Shown here piece after piece: positions 24,668 to 36,098 of a stretch of 64,000 nucleotides of DNA. Both the position numbers and the translations under genes were made by a program. The notes beneath the pieces are model-generated. The model saw nothing but the letters and a program-made list of their open reading frames with translations, searched no databases and was not told where the DNA came from. This DNA comes from Clitoria ternatea (taxonomy: Eukaryota > Streptophyta > Magnoliopsida > Fabales > Fabaceae): contig CM075674.1 in NCBI GenBank assembly GCA_037962975.1, forward strand, positions 84,522,501 through 84,586,500, in the 5' to 3' direction. Each line of letters begins with the position of its first letter. Within the stretch, counting starts at the first letter, position 1.

Positions 24668-27600
24668 GATAGAAGTTAAATTAATGCAGCGAAGAGTATG
24701 AGAGTGGAGTTAAAATGTTTCTAGAGTTTGTAATTCGAAATGCCAAAGATATGAACGAAAGATACTTTTGCCTTAAATGTGGGAATACATGCCTGCTAAG
24801 CTTGGAAGTGTTGAGGGAACATGTGTTATGTAATGGTTTTCTCAAGAACTATACACATTGGATATGGCATGGTGAACACGTTAACATGCTGAGTATGACA
24901 AATGAAAGTCGAAATGAAAGTTTTGCACAAAATGTTGATTATGATATGGATGATCGATTTGAGGAGATGAATCATGATGTTGGTGAAGAAAATTTTAAAA
25001 GAGCACATGTATATAAAACTCTTTGTGAGGATTTAGAGAAATCGTTGTATCCAAATTGCACTAATTTCATAACGTTGTCAGAGGTTTTACGATTGTTTAA
25101 TTTAATGGTAAGAAATGAGTTGACGGATAAAAGTTTCACTGAATTACTACAATTATTGAAAGAAATGCTTTCAACTAGTAATACCTTGCTAAATTGTAAC
25201 TACGAGGCTAAAAATGTTGTGTCCTATAGGTTTGGAGTATAAGAAGATACACATATGTCCAAATGATTGTCTTGTACGAAGATGAGTATAAAATGATGCA
25301 TGAATGTCCAAGGTGTAGGTTGTCACAGTATAAGAAGAAAGACAATGATTATGGTCAGGAGGTGTGAACCAAAGGGCCTCCTGTAAATATGTTATAGTAT
25401 CTACCTATCATTCCTAGATTGAAGCATTTGTTTGCCAAAAGATGATATGAAGCATATGAGGTGGCATTCTGAGGAGAAGTTGATTGATGGACAACTTAGG
25501 CATCTAACAGATGGATTACAATGGAAGAAGTTTGATTCACTATTTCTAGAGTTTGTAAATGACCCAAAAAGTTTAAGACTCGGATTAGAAATAGATGGAA
25601 TGAACCTGTTTGGTAACTTAAGCATAACGCATAGTTCATGGCCTATCTTGTTATTTATTTACAACCTACCACCCTGGTTATGTATAAAGAGAAAATATGT
25701 AATGTTATCGATGATGATCTCAAGTCCAAGACAACCGAGTAACAACATTGATATGTACTTAAATCCGTTGATTAAAGACTTGAGACTATTGTTGGATAGG
25801 GGAGTTAATGTCTTTGATGTATTTGGGCGCGAGATATTCAAGTTACATGCAATGTTGTTCTGTACAATCAACAACTTTTCAGCCTATACAACTTATCAGG
25901 TTATAGTATCAATGACCATAAACTGTGTCCTATATGTGAGGATAAGTCTTGTTACCAATAACCACATCATGGGAGGAAGATAGTTTATCTTCGACATCAA
26001 AGGTTTCTAAAAGTAGATCATCCATACCGTAGGTTAAAGAAGGCCTTTAACAATGCATAAGAGTTAGATATTGCTCCTCTAACATTAACTGGTAATGAAG
26101 TTTATGAAAGGGTCAAATTCATAAATGTGACCCTTGAGAAGTTTGAAAAGCTACATAATACGTAAAGGATGTGGAGGAAAAGATCGATATTCTTTGATTT
26201 ACCGTATTGGAAGGAACTTGATGTAAAACATTGTATTGATGTGATACATGTGGAGAAAAATGCATGTGACAGTATTGTTAGGACATTATTGAATATACAG
26301 GGTAAGATGAAGGATGGCTTCTATTCTCGTCTTGATTTATAACTTATAGGTATACGACCAAAATTGTATGCATAATTGAATGACAATCACACATATTTAC
26401 CTTCAGTCCATCATACGTTGTCAAAAAGGGATAAAACAAGTTCCTATGAGTGTTTGCGAAGTGTGAAACTTCCATAAGGTTATGGTTCAAACCTGAGAAG
26501 TCGTGTTTCCCTTAAGGATATGAAGTTAGTTGGATTAAAGTCTCATGATTGTCATATGCTGATATAATAATTTCTTTCTATCGCCATTCGTGACATTCTC
26601 CCTAAAAATACGAGGCATGTGATAACAAGGTTGTGTATTTTTCAATGCTATCTATTTTAAAGTTATTAAGCCCGACACGTTGGCATCGTTGGAAGAGGAA
26701 GCAATTATTATACTATGCTAATTATAGATGTATTTCTCATCTTCATTTTTCAACACCATGGTGCATTTAATCATTCACTTAGTTAGAGAGGTGAGGTTAT
26801 GTGGTCTTGTGTTTTTGAGGCGGATGTATCCTCTCGAGTGATACATGAAGATATTGAAAGGGTATATCAAAAACCAACACCGTCTAGAAGAATCGATCAT
26901 AGAACGATACGTGGCAAAGGAGGTAATTGAGTTTTATAGTAAATACATGTCCCAAGTTGATAATATCAGGATTCCCAAAACACGCCATGAGGGAAGAATT
27001 ATTGGTAAAGGTACAATTGGGCTAAAATTAAAGAGCAAGCCATGAGAGGAAGTGCTTCAGGCACATTTGTACATATTGAATAACACAGACGAAGTCCTGC
27101 CTTATTTAAATGAGTACAAAGACTTAGTCAAGAGAAACAACTCAAGAATGTTTGAGAAATGGTTGTTGACCGAACATAACAAGACTTTCATGCAATGGTT
27201 TAGAATGACTATCATGAAAGATTCATTGACATTTGTAACCCTACAACATTTAACTTAGGGACCCAACTTTGATGTCTTTATTTTTAGTGGGTATGACATA
27301 AACAATGCAGAATAATGGTGTTATCGTAATGGCTTAATCGATGCATTTCTCAACTACAAAAGATAAGAATCTTATAATGGTTGAGTTGTGTTATTTTGGT
27401 GTAATTGAAGAAACATGAGAGGTCAATCACGGTTCCTTCACAGTACTTATGTTTAAATGTAAATGGGTAGATAATGATCACGGTGTAAAAAGTGATGAGT
27501 TTTGATATACATTGGTTGACCTCAGCAAGGCAGGCCATGAGGAGAGTCTTTCATTATGGCGACTTAAGTGAAATAAGTTTTTTATATTACTGACACATCT

Positions 27601-27780
27601 AACAAATGATGGTCAGTTCTTATATGAAGTAGGCCCAATAAAGAAGATGGCAAGATAGAGGATCTTAATCTAGATATCTTGGATACCTCTACTTTGATAA
27701 CATGTATACCAACAATCAACCCAGAAGATAACATAGATAAAGTCCAAGCAACTTATAATGATTATCATCAAGGCATATTG
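24668..27780 (+). pseudogene. CACTA transposase (TNP2 / Transposase_21 type), broken
   Basis: The start reads MDRS then a stop then INAAKSMRVE, the family's usual N-terminus with a mutated codon. The first open block (24715-25242) is the Transpos_assoc domain: FCLKCGNTC (zinc-binding cysteines), LREHVLCNGF and YTHWIWHGEH. The second (25432-25983) matches the Transposase_21 core, with KHMRWHSEEKLIDGQLRHL, NLPPWLCIKRKY, NIDMYLNPLIKDL and FGREIFKLHAMLFCTINNF. HPYRRLKKAFNN (near 26025) and DVIHVEKNACDSIVRTLL (near 26240) follow. GLKSHDCHML (near 26540) begins the DUF4218-like part, and the remaining blocks run to about 27250. Many stops and frameshifts make it inactive. In living relatives it binds element ends and cuts and joins DNA. 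Confidence 0.9.
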
Positions 27781-28000
27781 GAGAATATATCAAATGCATA
27801 GTTCATGCAATGTATTATTTTGTCACATACCACATCGTGTTATATTTTTGTCATGTTAATTGTTATTAATAATGTATTATTTTTTCATTTCCTATATTTT
27901 ATGTATTTCTTATAATTGACAAATGATTATCCTTTTACACAAGTACATAGGGCATCATAGGGCTTAATTCCTCTTCCAAGAGGTAGAGAGTTGTGACACA

Positions 28001-28230
28001 GATGGCTAGTGTCAATATTATAAGGTATCAAGGAGAGCGATTGCATGTTAACATTGACATCAATATGGGGATAACATTAGGGCTGAATGTTGCCAACTTT
28101 AGTAGTTACATAGGGGTTTTTACTCGGACTCGGGTCTCTACTCTTTTACCATATTGAGATCACGTATAGGAGGTTTTGAAAAACTAGATATGGGAGGATA
28201 TTACAGTATGTTACGTTGTATGTATTGATC
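28001..28230 (+). pseudogene. Start of the second ORF of the CACTA element, truncated
   Basis: From ATG at about 28002 it reads MASVNIIRYQGERLHVNIDI and goes on through a FSSYIGVFTRTRVSTLLPY block to IWEDITVCYVV. This resembles the En/Spm-associated plant transposase family found downstream of the main transposase. Several stops (for example after LLPY) interrupt it. It ends where LTR-like sequence begins at about 28231. It lies 220 bp past the transposase remnant. Function in the family is thought to be binding of subterminal repeats; that is inference here. Confidence 0.6.
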
Positions 28231-28490
28231 TGACCGGTGTCGGGGTATAAGGTTCCCTTATCCGAAGTAGTGTCAAAAGTGTTTCACTCTCTCACTTTTA
28301 CATTGCCTTAGTAGGAGTATGGTATTATGCACACAGGTCCAGTGGGGATTGTGCTTTTCGCGTTAAGGTACTATTTTTAGTTTATTCCAACCGTGGTTTT
28401 GGGGGACACACCAGAGATGTACCTATAAAAAGGGCTCCGATGCTTAAGTTAGTACGGTTATTACGGGAATTTTTTAGGAAATTTGACCTA
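28231..28490 (-). mobile_element. Diverged gypsy LTR fragment
   Basis: Shows weak but ordered similarity to the LTRs at 22411 and 29205: TTACATTGCCTTAGTAGGAG, GGTATTATGCACACAGGTCC and GCTTAAGTTAGTACGG. It could be the remnant 3' LTR of the element whose gag remnant follows at 28500-28990, or a piece of a different insertion. No target duplication supports either reading. Confidence 0.4.
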
Positions 28491-28499
28491 TTTAACCTA

Positions 28500-28990
28500 A
28501 ATTATTAAGGCCTCCTTATACAACCTATTTAGGAAATTTTTAAGGACATAGTCTCTACTTGCTTGATGTAACCTAGGGTATGAACATTCTTGGCATATCT
28601 CGTGCTATGACAAAATGATCCTCGAAGACTCTGGATAGATCATCTCAAGAATCGATTAATCATATCAACAATCCCTTGAACTAGCTAAGGTCCTTGAGAA
28701 CATTCTACACAAGACATCACCCTCTGCTCCTAAGAACAATGACTTATTAGTGTAGGCATCGAGGTTCTTACTCAGATCTGTTTCACCAGTGTACCTTTTG
28801 ATGGAGTCTCTCAGGACTTGCAAGTTACAATGTCGGGGATAGTGACACTTCATTCAGTATGTGGACTCCTAATAATCTCCATCGTACGTTAGGATACTAG
28901 AGTAATCAGACGATGTTGAACTAGTAACACTCTTGGATAGAAAACCATTCATCCATTCGCCTAGAGTTGTCGAATAATCTTGTCAAAGGG
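28500..28990 (-). pseudogene. Ty3/gypsy gag fragment, broken
   Basis: The minus-strand frame (28665-28853) contains LQVLRDSIKRYTGETDLSKN followed by LDAYTNKSLFLGAEGDVLCR and MFSRTLASS. This matches the gypsy Gag pattern in which YTG-x-TDP is followed by a DAY block and a LCRMF block. The LTR-proximal leader lies to the right (28990-29204), as expected for the minus strand. No zinc knuckle, protease, reverse transcriptase or integrase follows on the left, so the coding interior is almost all deleted. Gag would form the particle that packages element RNA. Confidence 0.65.
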
Positions 28991-29179
28991 ATTTGGTTGA
29001 GCTATCACTATAGGCCTTCTTTAGGTTTTAGCCACAAAATTTGGTGTTTCAACAAAACCCAAGATCTAGCCTAGAAGATTAGGTTCCATATGCATCACAT
29101 CCTCGACGTGAGCGTCTTGAGTACCTAAACGTTGACTTGCGTCCATGAAAATGTTTGAGTATGAAAATGGGAATAACTT

Positions 29180-29204
29180 TAGCTCGTCTTACCAGACGTG
29201 CCAA
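29180..29204 (-). promoter_or_regulatory. Primer-binding/leader region of the gypsy element
   Basis: On the minus strand the LTR ends with GGACAGAACA and is followed at once by TTGGCACGTCTGGTAAGACG, which resembles the TTGGCGCCGTCTGTGG leader known from Tat-type gypsy elements with changes. This fixes the LTR border at 29205 and the direction as minus. Confidence 0.55.
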
Positions 29205-30114
29205 TGTTCTGTCCGATGTAGGAGACAGAATTCTGATATGGATACTAGGGTCGTGTTTAGTTCGTAAGTTTTTTAAGAAAAATGGAAAACTATTCTTGAA
29301 AAAGTTGAAAAAATAGAAAAGGTGTTTATTTACAAAATATTTAAAGAAAACTTATAGAAAACTGAAAACTGAGTTTTCTATTTTTTTAAAGAAAAATAGA
29401 GAAGTCCTTAAAGAAGTTTTCGAAGAAAACTGAAAAGTGGAAAAGTTTTTCAAGAATTTTTCTATCTATTCCAGGAAATGAAAATTTTGAAAAACAAGCA
29501 GAAGGTTTTTCCCAGAAAACTAGAATAATTTTCTATAACTAAACGCAGCCTAGATATCTTGGTTCTTATCTTTTACGTCGGTCTAGTGGGGACTTGGTAT
29601 TGTACCCTTAAGTCCAATGAGGATCTTAAGGTCTTAGTGTGATTCAGTCCAACAACCACTAATATCAAACATTGTGTGGTGAAATAATTTGTCACTTGTA
29701 AAAATGGTCTAACGCTCAAGTCAATACTGATACTTAACATTGGAGCTTAAGCGATAGGTTAGTGAATGTACCTCATACTATAATAAATGGGTGGTATTTA
29801 TAGGAATCAGGTGTGGATCATTTTTATCATACCTAGTGTCAGTACTTTTTCATAAAGAGCGGGAAAACTGACATAAACACAGACATTCCTGACACCTTTG
29901 TTGGTCTTTAGCTGATATGCCCCCCAATACACCCTACAACCTTTACCTTATAGTAAATCATTCTGATCCTATTATTGGGGCTTCATGTGGAACTATTACA
30001 GTGGGTGGTTCTATACTAGATTATTGTATAGTTTGCAGGATGAGAGATACTAAATAACCTCTCCACATACCGATATGTTCCACAGAAATCTTGACCGGTA
30101 TTAGGCCTAGATCA
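29205..30114 (-). repeat. 5' LTR of a gypsy element, interrupted by a MITE
   Basis: Plus-strand borders are TGTTCTGTCC on the left and GCCTAGATCA on the right, which are TG...CA ends. Without the inserted MITE it is about 605 bp and aligns with 22411-22990 and more weakly with 10823-11413 and 12726-13303. The five bases to the right are AGAAT; the five to the left of the LTR at 22411 are GAAAT, a possible decayed target duplication if both belong to one element. Confidence 0.7.
29249..29550. mobile_element. 302-bp MITE inside the gypsy LTR, TAG target duplication
   Basis: Ends are GGTCGTGTTTAGTT and, inverted, GGCTGCGTTTAGTT. TAG flanks both sides (29246-29248 and 29551-29553). Removing the insert and one TAG restores alignment with the empty copy at about 22434-22455. 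A 3-bp duplication and GGG-x-GTTTGGTT-like ends fit PIF/Harbinger-type MITEs, though TAG departs from the usual TWA. The interior is A-rich with self-complementary GAAAACT/AGTTTTC words. Confidence 0.85.
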
Positions 30115-31131
30115 AGAATAAAATAAGAAAGGGAAGAAAATAACCTTTTCATTTATTTAAATGAAAAATAATTTTGAAATAATAAAATTACCCTATTTTG
30201 TTTTTTTGAGATATACTTACTACCTCTATTTTGTTTCAAATCTATGATAATTGTAGGGTTAACAAGCCTACCAATTACCGACGTAGTTTCAAAAGACGAG
30301 TATATGTGTCGTATCCATATAAACTTGTTCAATAACACATTAATTATCAAAATACTTTTATAAAATCATAAATAATAACTATAAATGAAATATATAAATT
30401 ATCTGCAATTGTGGTTGATAAATGAGTTTTGAAAGCAAATAATCAAATGAAAGCTATAAAACCTAGTGAAGATAATAAATGAAAGCATTGAGACATAGTT
30501 TCGCTTCACTCCTCCCAAGGTTATGATATCATACTACATATATTTCATAATATAATATGTTAATGCAACATAAAATTCACTAACTTCAATCTCTTGGAGA
30601 ATAGTTTCTAAGTCCATTTCTCTAAATCTTAATCCATTGACAATTTATCAAAAAGTCTTCACATTAAGATCAGACCTTTGAGAAACTAATACCTCAATAT
30701 TTATCCCAATGATGGGCATCCATGTAACATGTTGCAATGTTATGAGTAACCATATTCAAATACCATTCTACGAAGCGTTTTCCAACAGCTTAACATAAAC
30801 ATTCATGAAACATTCTTCTTATATATAGAAAGTATTAAGAACATAAATAGAAACTGACATCAATAAAACAACAATACATACATATTATTTTAGTACATAA
30901 ATCTTAGGTTGGGAGATCTGCCATACTCAATCTCAACAAAGAGAGGTTTAGTTATTCATATTCATGAGAGGTAACCTAAATAATAGAAATATCATAGGAA
31001 GAATGGGTGAAATCCTAATAACTTGTGTCCCTCGAACCTCTATAGTGGTATGGATCACTCCTATAATGCCAACCACAAGTCCTCTGCATCTTGGGTATGT
31101 AATAGGAGCAAGGGTGTGGAATAGGAGTGGA
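30115..31131. other. Intergenic DNA, no gene seen
   Basis: AT-rich with no recognised domain. The 112-codon ORF starting at 30964 runs into the MITE at 31132 and has no family resemblance. Confidence 0.4.
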
Positions 31132-31695
31132 GGTGTTCATGAACTAATCAAATCCAATGCAAACCGCAAAACCAGTATGAAAAAATTGAAAGTCGAACTA
31201 ACTAAAATTGCAAAAACCAAACATTTATTGGATCAAATTGGATTTTGGATCTATGCTTTGGAACCGATCCAATTCAAACTGAACTTTTATTTATATATAT
31301 GATTTTATTTGTAAAATAAACTTGTCATAGTCATATTTATGTAATTATATTTCATAAGATACTTAATTTTTTTATCATATTTACTTTTAAAGTTGTATCT
31401 TTTTATTATTTTTCATGAGACATATATCTTAATATTTTGATGCATTTACAGATTTATTATTTTTAACCTTGATTTAAACTTAATTTCATGTCTCATTTCT
31501 TTCTTTACTATTTAAGTTTTACATTTTGTATTAACATTAATGGTTACTAATTAAATAAAATTTATTTTTTACCTTCTAATTAAATAACAAATGAAATTAT
31601 AAAAATCAAAATCCAATACAATCCAAATCGTATTTTATTAGATTGGATTGGATTAAAAAATTATTCCAGCCAATTAATCCAAATTTGTATTTTAA
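31132..31695. mobile_element. hAT-like MITE family, copy 1 (about 560 bp)
   Basis: Starts with GGAGGTGTTCATGAAC, a hAT-MITE-like terminus, and carries GGATTGGATT words near its right side (31640). It aligns over almost its full length with 58625-59160 in the same orientation (shared TTATTTGTAAAATAAACTT-like, ATGTCTCATT and TTAAGTTTTACATTT blocks). The right terminus is lost and no 8-bp duplication is clear. Confidence 0.65.
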
Positions 31696-33043
31696 GTTTT
31701 AGAAGTGTTTTGGTTCAGTCCTTATTTTATGTGTTAATTCATAATTTTATTTGTCCAAATTTGAGTTTCTTCTTTAAAATTTGTATTACTTTTATTTTCT
31801 TGCAAACAAAATAATTATTTTACTAAAACAAATTATGAGATTTAACACATAAAAAGACCAAAGGAGATACTTCTAAAACTTAAAGAACTAAATTGAATCA
31901 AACCAAAGTTAAAACTGACTTGAAACCTCATTAAAAGTTAAAAGGTACCAAATGTGCATTTTTGTCTCCAAAGATATGTACATATCTCTTGGCCTAGGTA
32001 TGAAAGAGGAAAAAGTAAGAAGTGAGAAAATATTTAAAATTTGAATTAATGATTTTTTAAAATTAATTTATTATATTTTATTTTAAATCAAATAAGAATA
32101 TGATTATTTATTTATTTATCTATTTCACATTCATTCATGTAAACACACTTTAGTTTTAAATCCACAAAAAGATTGACCCGGGTGAAAGAATATAATATGT
32201 CATTTAGGTGTATGAATTCTTATATTTTATTTTATGTTTGGATTAATGAAAAATAGAGGAAAGAAAGTAAGAGGTGAGAAAAAATTTAAAATTTAAACTG
32301 AAGAGGAAATTAAAAAATTAAAATTTTGTTCTAAATATCAATTTTACCTTTTATTGTCTCTTAATTTTCTTTAAACCAAATAAAAAAATATTATTATCCA
32401 TATTTCCTCATCACTTCATTTTCTTTATAAAATCTTTATGAATTTAAAACTTTATACTACACAAGATTAATTAATAGAGAATTTCATTGTCATACATCGC
32501 TGATACGAAAACATTTTTACATTTAATTTCTGTAATATAATTTTTATTTGGCAACATACTACTTTTTAATCCGATACTGAATAATCCAATTAAACTCAAT
32601 TTTATATGAGAAATGTGAGAGAATGAAAGGAGTTAATTTATGATAAGTTTCTACTATTTTGTTTGTGAGTATTTGTATATAATTTATAATATTTTTAATA
32701 TCCTTTTCAAATTAACTTCTCCTTTATTCTTCCTTTTCCATTCTCTTTAAATTCCCAAACACAAGAATTAATGGAATTTAGTGTATAAAAATGTACCCAG
32801 GACTTGAAATAAGCTATGTAAATATGCTTATAAAACGTATAACTCCTAAATAAATATGTGAGTAATTTAAGTGTTACATGTTAAGCAATACATGTTTAAT
32901 TTTTTTAAAATAATATTTCATGACCGAGCCTTATAAATGAAAAAAAAATTCAATAGAAAAATTAATCGATAGATGTTCTTAATTAACATGGTTACCTTAA
33001 ATAAAAAAACACATGTCCGAAACTTGTGAAATTGCCTCTACAT
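31696..33043. other. AT-rich intergenic DNA with two related purine-rich patches
   Basis: 31995-32160 and 32220-32420 share GAGGAAAGAAAGTAAGAGGTGAGAA-like words followed by TTTAAAATTT and CAAATAA, suggesting two copies of a decayed MITE. No coding potential. Confidence 0.35.
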
Positions 33044-33326
33044 TAGGGATGGAAATGGGTCAAGCCATACTAGATTTTAAAAGGCCTGAGCCGGGCCTAC
33101 ATCAAATTTTCAAGGCCTGGGTATTAGCCCGTCATAGGCTTTTTTTAAGGCCTGATTTGACTTGTTTGAAGGTCTGACCTGTTTAAAAGCATGTTTAAAA
33201 GGTCTATTTATAATGAGGCTTTTAAAAGGCCAAAACCAACCTAAAAAAAATTTATGTTTCATTCCCTCCTAATTTTTTTAATTATAAACTTGTAATATTA
33301 ATTTATATTATATAAATATAAATATG

Positions 33327-33372
<46 letters not shown>

Positions 33373-33615
33373 ATATATATATGTATTATTTTATGTTATA
33401 AATATATTATATATATAACTAATTAACAATTAATGTAATTAAGTAGACCGGCCTGTTGGGCTTCAAAGACTTTTTAGAAAGCCTATGGCCTGACCTGTTT
33501 AATTAAAAAGACCTTTTTAAAGCCTAAGTCTGACATTCTAGTCCGACAAGTCTGACCTATATAGGCTTTAAACGAGCCGGGCCCCCCGACGGATGGCCTC
33601 TCATTTCCATCCCTG
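33044..33615. mobile_element. hAT MITE/foldback element (572 bp), decayed 8-bp target duplication
   Basis: Left end TAGGGATGGAAATGGGTC; right end, inverted, CAGGGATGGAAATGAGAGGC. Flanks are CTCTACAT and CCCAACAT, matching at 6 of 8 positions, as expected for an old hAT insertion. Both arms hold AAAAGGCCTGA/GGCCTGACC words in opposite orientation, and an AT/GT microsatellite sits in the middle. Confidence 0.85.
33329..33382. repeat. AT-GT-AT compound microsatellite
   Basis: About 16 AT units, six GT units, then more AT units, within the hAT MITE. Confidence 0.9.
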
Positions 33616-34218
33616 CCCAACATATATGTTCGTATAAATTAAAAATGTTCTCAAGCTCAATCTAAGCCCCGACAACACCAGTCAATTAGTGTTTCATTGG
33701 TAATGATCTACTTAGCCAGGGGTGATGAGAAAACGACTTAACTAACCAATTTCAACCAATTAGATAAAGTAACTCTTAATATGACATATTATGCCAAACC
33801 TAAAAATTAGATAACAACCGTGATGCTGTCATTTGTTTCCTGAATATTGATACCATGACAGAATACGCAGCTAGCAGTTTCCAAACGAAGCTTTAGGCAA
33901 ACAAGTTAGGTAAATGCCCCCAAGCTTGAGAGCATATACACTATAGATTTAATTAATATGGTCAATAGTTCATGAAAAATGGCTCCCTTGAGTCATCTAA
34001 GGCACTTCCCAAGGAGCTAGAGAATGATATTGCTTGATAAAGAATATTTTTACCGGAAACAACAACCCCACGTATTGTTTAGTGAATTGTGCTAGTCTTC
34101 TTTAATTAATATTTGATTAAAAAAAATATTCCATATATATGGTACTATTTATAAGACTAAGGCAAATTAAAAAATGTTTTAATAAAACTAACCAATTTAA
34201 AAGTATTTAATATTTTTT
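33616..34218. other. Intergenic DNA, no gene seen
   Basis: No domain or repeat recognised. Confidence 0.35.
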
Positions 34219-34547
34219 CATTGTAAAAAAATTATTATTTATTAACACACAAAATTTAATAGTTATAGGATAACCTTTGTTAACATTAAGAAACAAAAAT
34301 TAAAATATTAGTATAAATAATTTGAATATATACTAACAATGTAAGGCACTATACTAACAAATAATTTTGTTAGTATAAAAGTGGTTATGCTAATATTACA
34401 TAAAATATTAGTATAATACATTGTATTGCTAGTAAAATCTTAAAATATTTTTATAAATACTTCCGTTTTTGTAATGTTACAACAACAAATATTTTTCTAA
34501 TAACTTCTAAAATTTGTGTGTTAATAAATGATAGTTTTTCTATTGTG
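34219..34547. mobile_element. MITE of CACTA-like type (329 bp), TTT target duplication
   Basis: The two ends are inverted copies over about 45 bp, sharing ATTTATTAACACACAAA-like sequence. They begin CATTGTAAAAAAAT and, inverted, CACAATAGAAAAACT. TTT lies outside each end (34216-34218 and 34548-34550), though in T-rich DNA this is weak support. Inner repeats of TTAGTATAA occur on both sides. Confidence 0.7.
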
Positions 34548-34905
34548 TTTTCTTTACTTTAAAAAATGTCACAATTAATAATTTGAATTTAGATAAGAAT
34601 AAAATTGAAATGTTATCATACATTTTAATAAAAATTAATTCATTAACATATTTTCTCAGTCTATATATTTTAATCTAAATTATTTTATAAATAAGACCAG
34701 AATAAATATAAAGATCAAGGAAAATTCAAATCATATATATATTTTATTTAATGTGAGACCAATTAGGAATCGTAGACTCCTATGTTAATATTTTTTTTTG
34801 GCCTGGGAAACAAACAACAAAAAAGGAAACTACAAATTACTAATAGAAGCTTAAGCATACAATGGTGGAGAATTTCATACCCATCTCGAATCATCCATGT
34901 AAATT

Positions 34906-35289
34906 AAAGTTGTCAAAATAAGGTAGACCTGTCAAGTTAGGTCAAGCTGACCTGTAAAATAGATGGGTTAGGCACTAAACTATTGAATTAATATCAGACT
35001 CTTTATGCATAACTTAGTAAAAGCCCCTTATACTACGCCCTATATTTTTTTTACTTGAATTAAATCTTGTAGATGATTTAGAGCATTAAAAAGTTTTGGT
35101 ATATTTTTAATACTTGTATTTTTTATTTTTAAAAAATAATACAGGTTTGTTAAAAGCCTATAGGTTGATGCAAGCTGAGCCAAAGCCTTTAAATGGTAGC
35201 CCAAATTTAAAATAGGGTTTTAGCCCGACCAAAAAAAACCTGAGTCCGCCACGGATCGAGCTAGGCTGGTACCCCATTTTAACACCTAT
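34906..35289. mobile_element. hAT MITE (384 bp), decayed 8-bp target duplication
   Basis: Left end AAAGTTGTCAAAATAAGG and inverted right end ATAGGTGTTAAAATGGGG match at 13 of 18 positions. Flanks TGTAAATT (34898-34905) and TGCAAACT (35290-35297) match at 6 of 8. The terminus GGTGTTAAAATGGG is typical of hAT-derived MITEs. The small minus-strand ORF at 35158-35352 crosses its border and is not a gene. Confidence 0.8.
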
Positions 35290-35297
35290 TGCAAACT

Positions 35298-35860
35298 CCT
35301 TGATGAGCCAAAGTATCAACCGACATATTTGCTTCTTGCAGATTGGACACAAGACTTCAATGTTAATTAAATTAACATTTTGATTTCTTTTTAACTTTTT
35401 AAATATCTATAAACCATATAGAAAAAAGCCATAAAACTCACATTCAAACCTAGCTCCAAAATTATGCTAATTTTGAGAATAAATTAAGACCCTAGTTTAG
35501 TACTACTTCTGCCGCTTAATATAAGAACCTCAACTAATTTTATTTTTTTAAAAAAATGGTTAATATAGTTAAAGTCATTTAATGTGTCTATAAATTATAG
35601 AATTTTTTCAAAAGTACCCTTTAAGATCGTAGTAGTTTTCCAATATTGAAATTTCATGTATACTATCATCAAATTATTAATTGGCTGACGAATCTAAAAT
35701 GAAAAGTTTTCCATTTAAAATTATAAATAGGGTCATTATTTAAAACTATAATTTCAATTCTAATTCTTATGAAATTGGAATTACTATAATATTACAAAAT
35801 TTATTTTGGATCGCATAATATTAAAATGTGAATTATAATTCTAAGCTAAAGTAAGGGTGG
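35298..35860. other. AT-rich intergenic DNA, no gene seen
   Basis: No domain, repeat or RNA gene recognised. Confidence 0.35.
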
Positions 35861-36098
35861 TGGTGAAGGCTCACAGCACTAATGATGATGACAATGGTGT
35901 TTATGGCGGCATGGTGGTCGCAATGGGATGATGGCAATGATAGTAGTGGAGACTGTGGTGGTTATGATGATAATGGTGATGGCGGGACAACGACAACAAG
36001 GACGACGGTAGTGGCGGGGACAAGCAGGGAAAGGGGTGGCAGCGGTGGTGATGGAGTCGACGATAACAATGGTGATGGCAACAGAGAGTGAGTGGGAA
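35861..36098. other. GGTGATGAC-rich low-complexity segment split by the copia element
   Basis: Imperfect GAT/GGT/GAC trinucleotide-like DNA resumes at 56049-56090 beyond the 20-kb insertion stack, proving the two pieces were joined. The 69-codon plus-strand ORF here is Asp/Gly/Asn-rich low complexity and not called as a gene. Confidence 0.6.

Larger units (their letters stand above)
23211..28230 (+). mobile_element. CACTA (En/Spm) transposon with transposase, right end not found
   Basis: The left end CACTAGTGCAAAAAAAGG is a CACTA terminus followed by subterminal hairpin repeats. A plus-strand transposase remnant (24668-27780) and the start of a second ORF (28001-28230) come next in the usual order. 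The second ORF is cut at about 28230, where LTR-like sequence begins, and I see no right terminus of the form TTTTTTGCACTAGTG further on. The left-side triplet is ATG (23208-23210). The element is inserted in gypsy LTR interior DNA and appears to have been invaded or truncated itself. Confidence 0.85.

Noticed and set aside
30964..31302. 112-codon ORF as a small host gene
   Set aside because: Its second half is inside a hAT-like MITE and the first half has no recognisable feature.
35882..36091. 69-codon ORF rich in Asp, Gly and Asn
   Set aside because: Imperfect trinucleotide low complexity with no domain; interrupted by the copia insertion.
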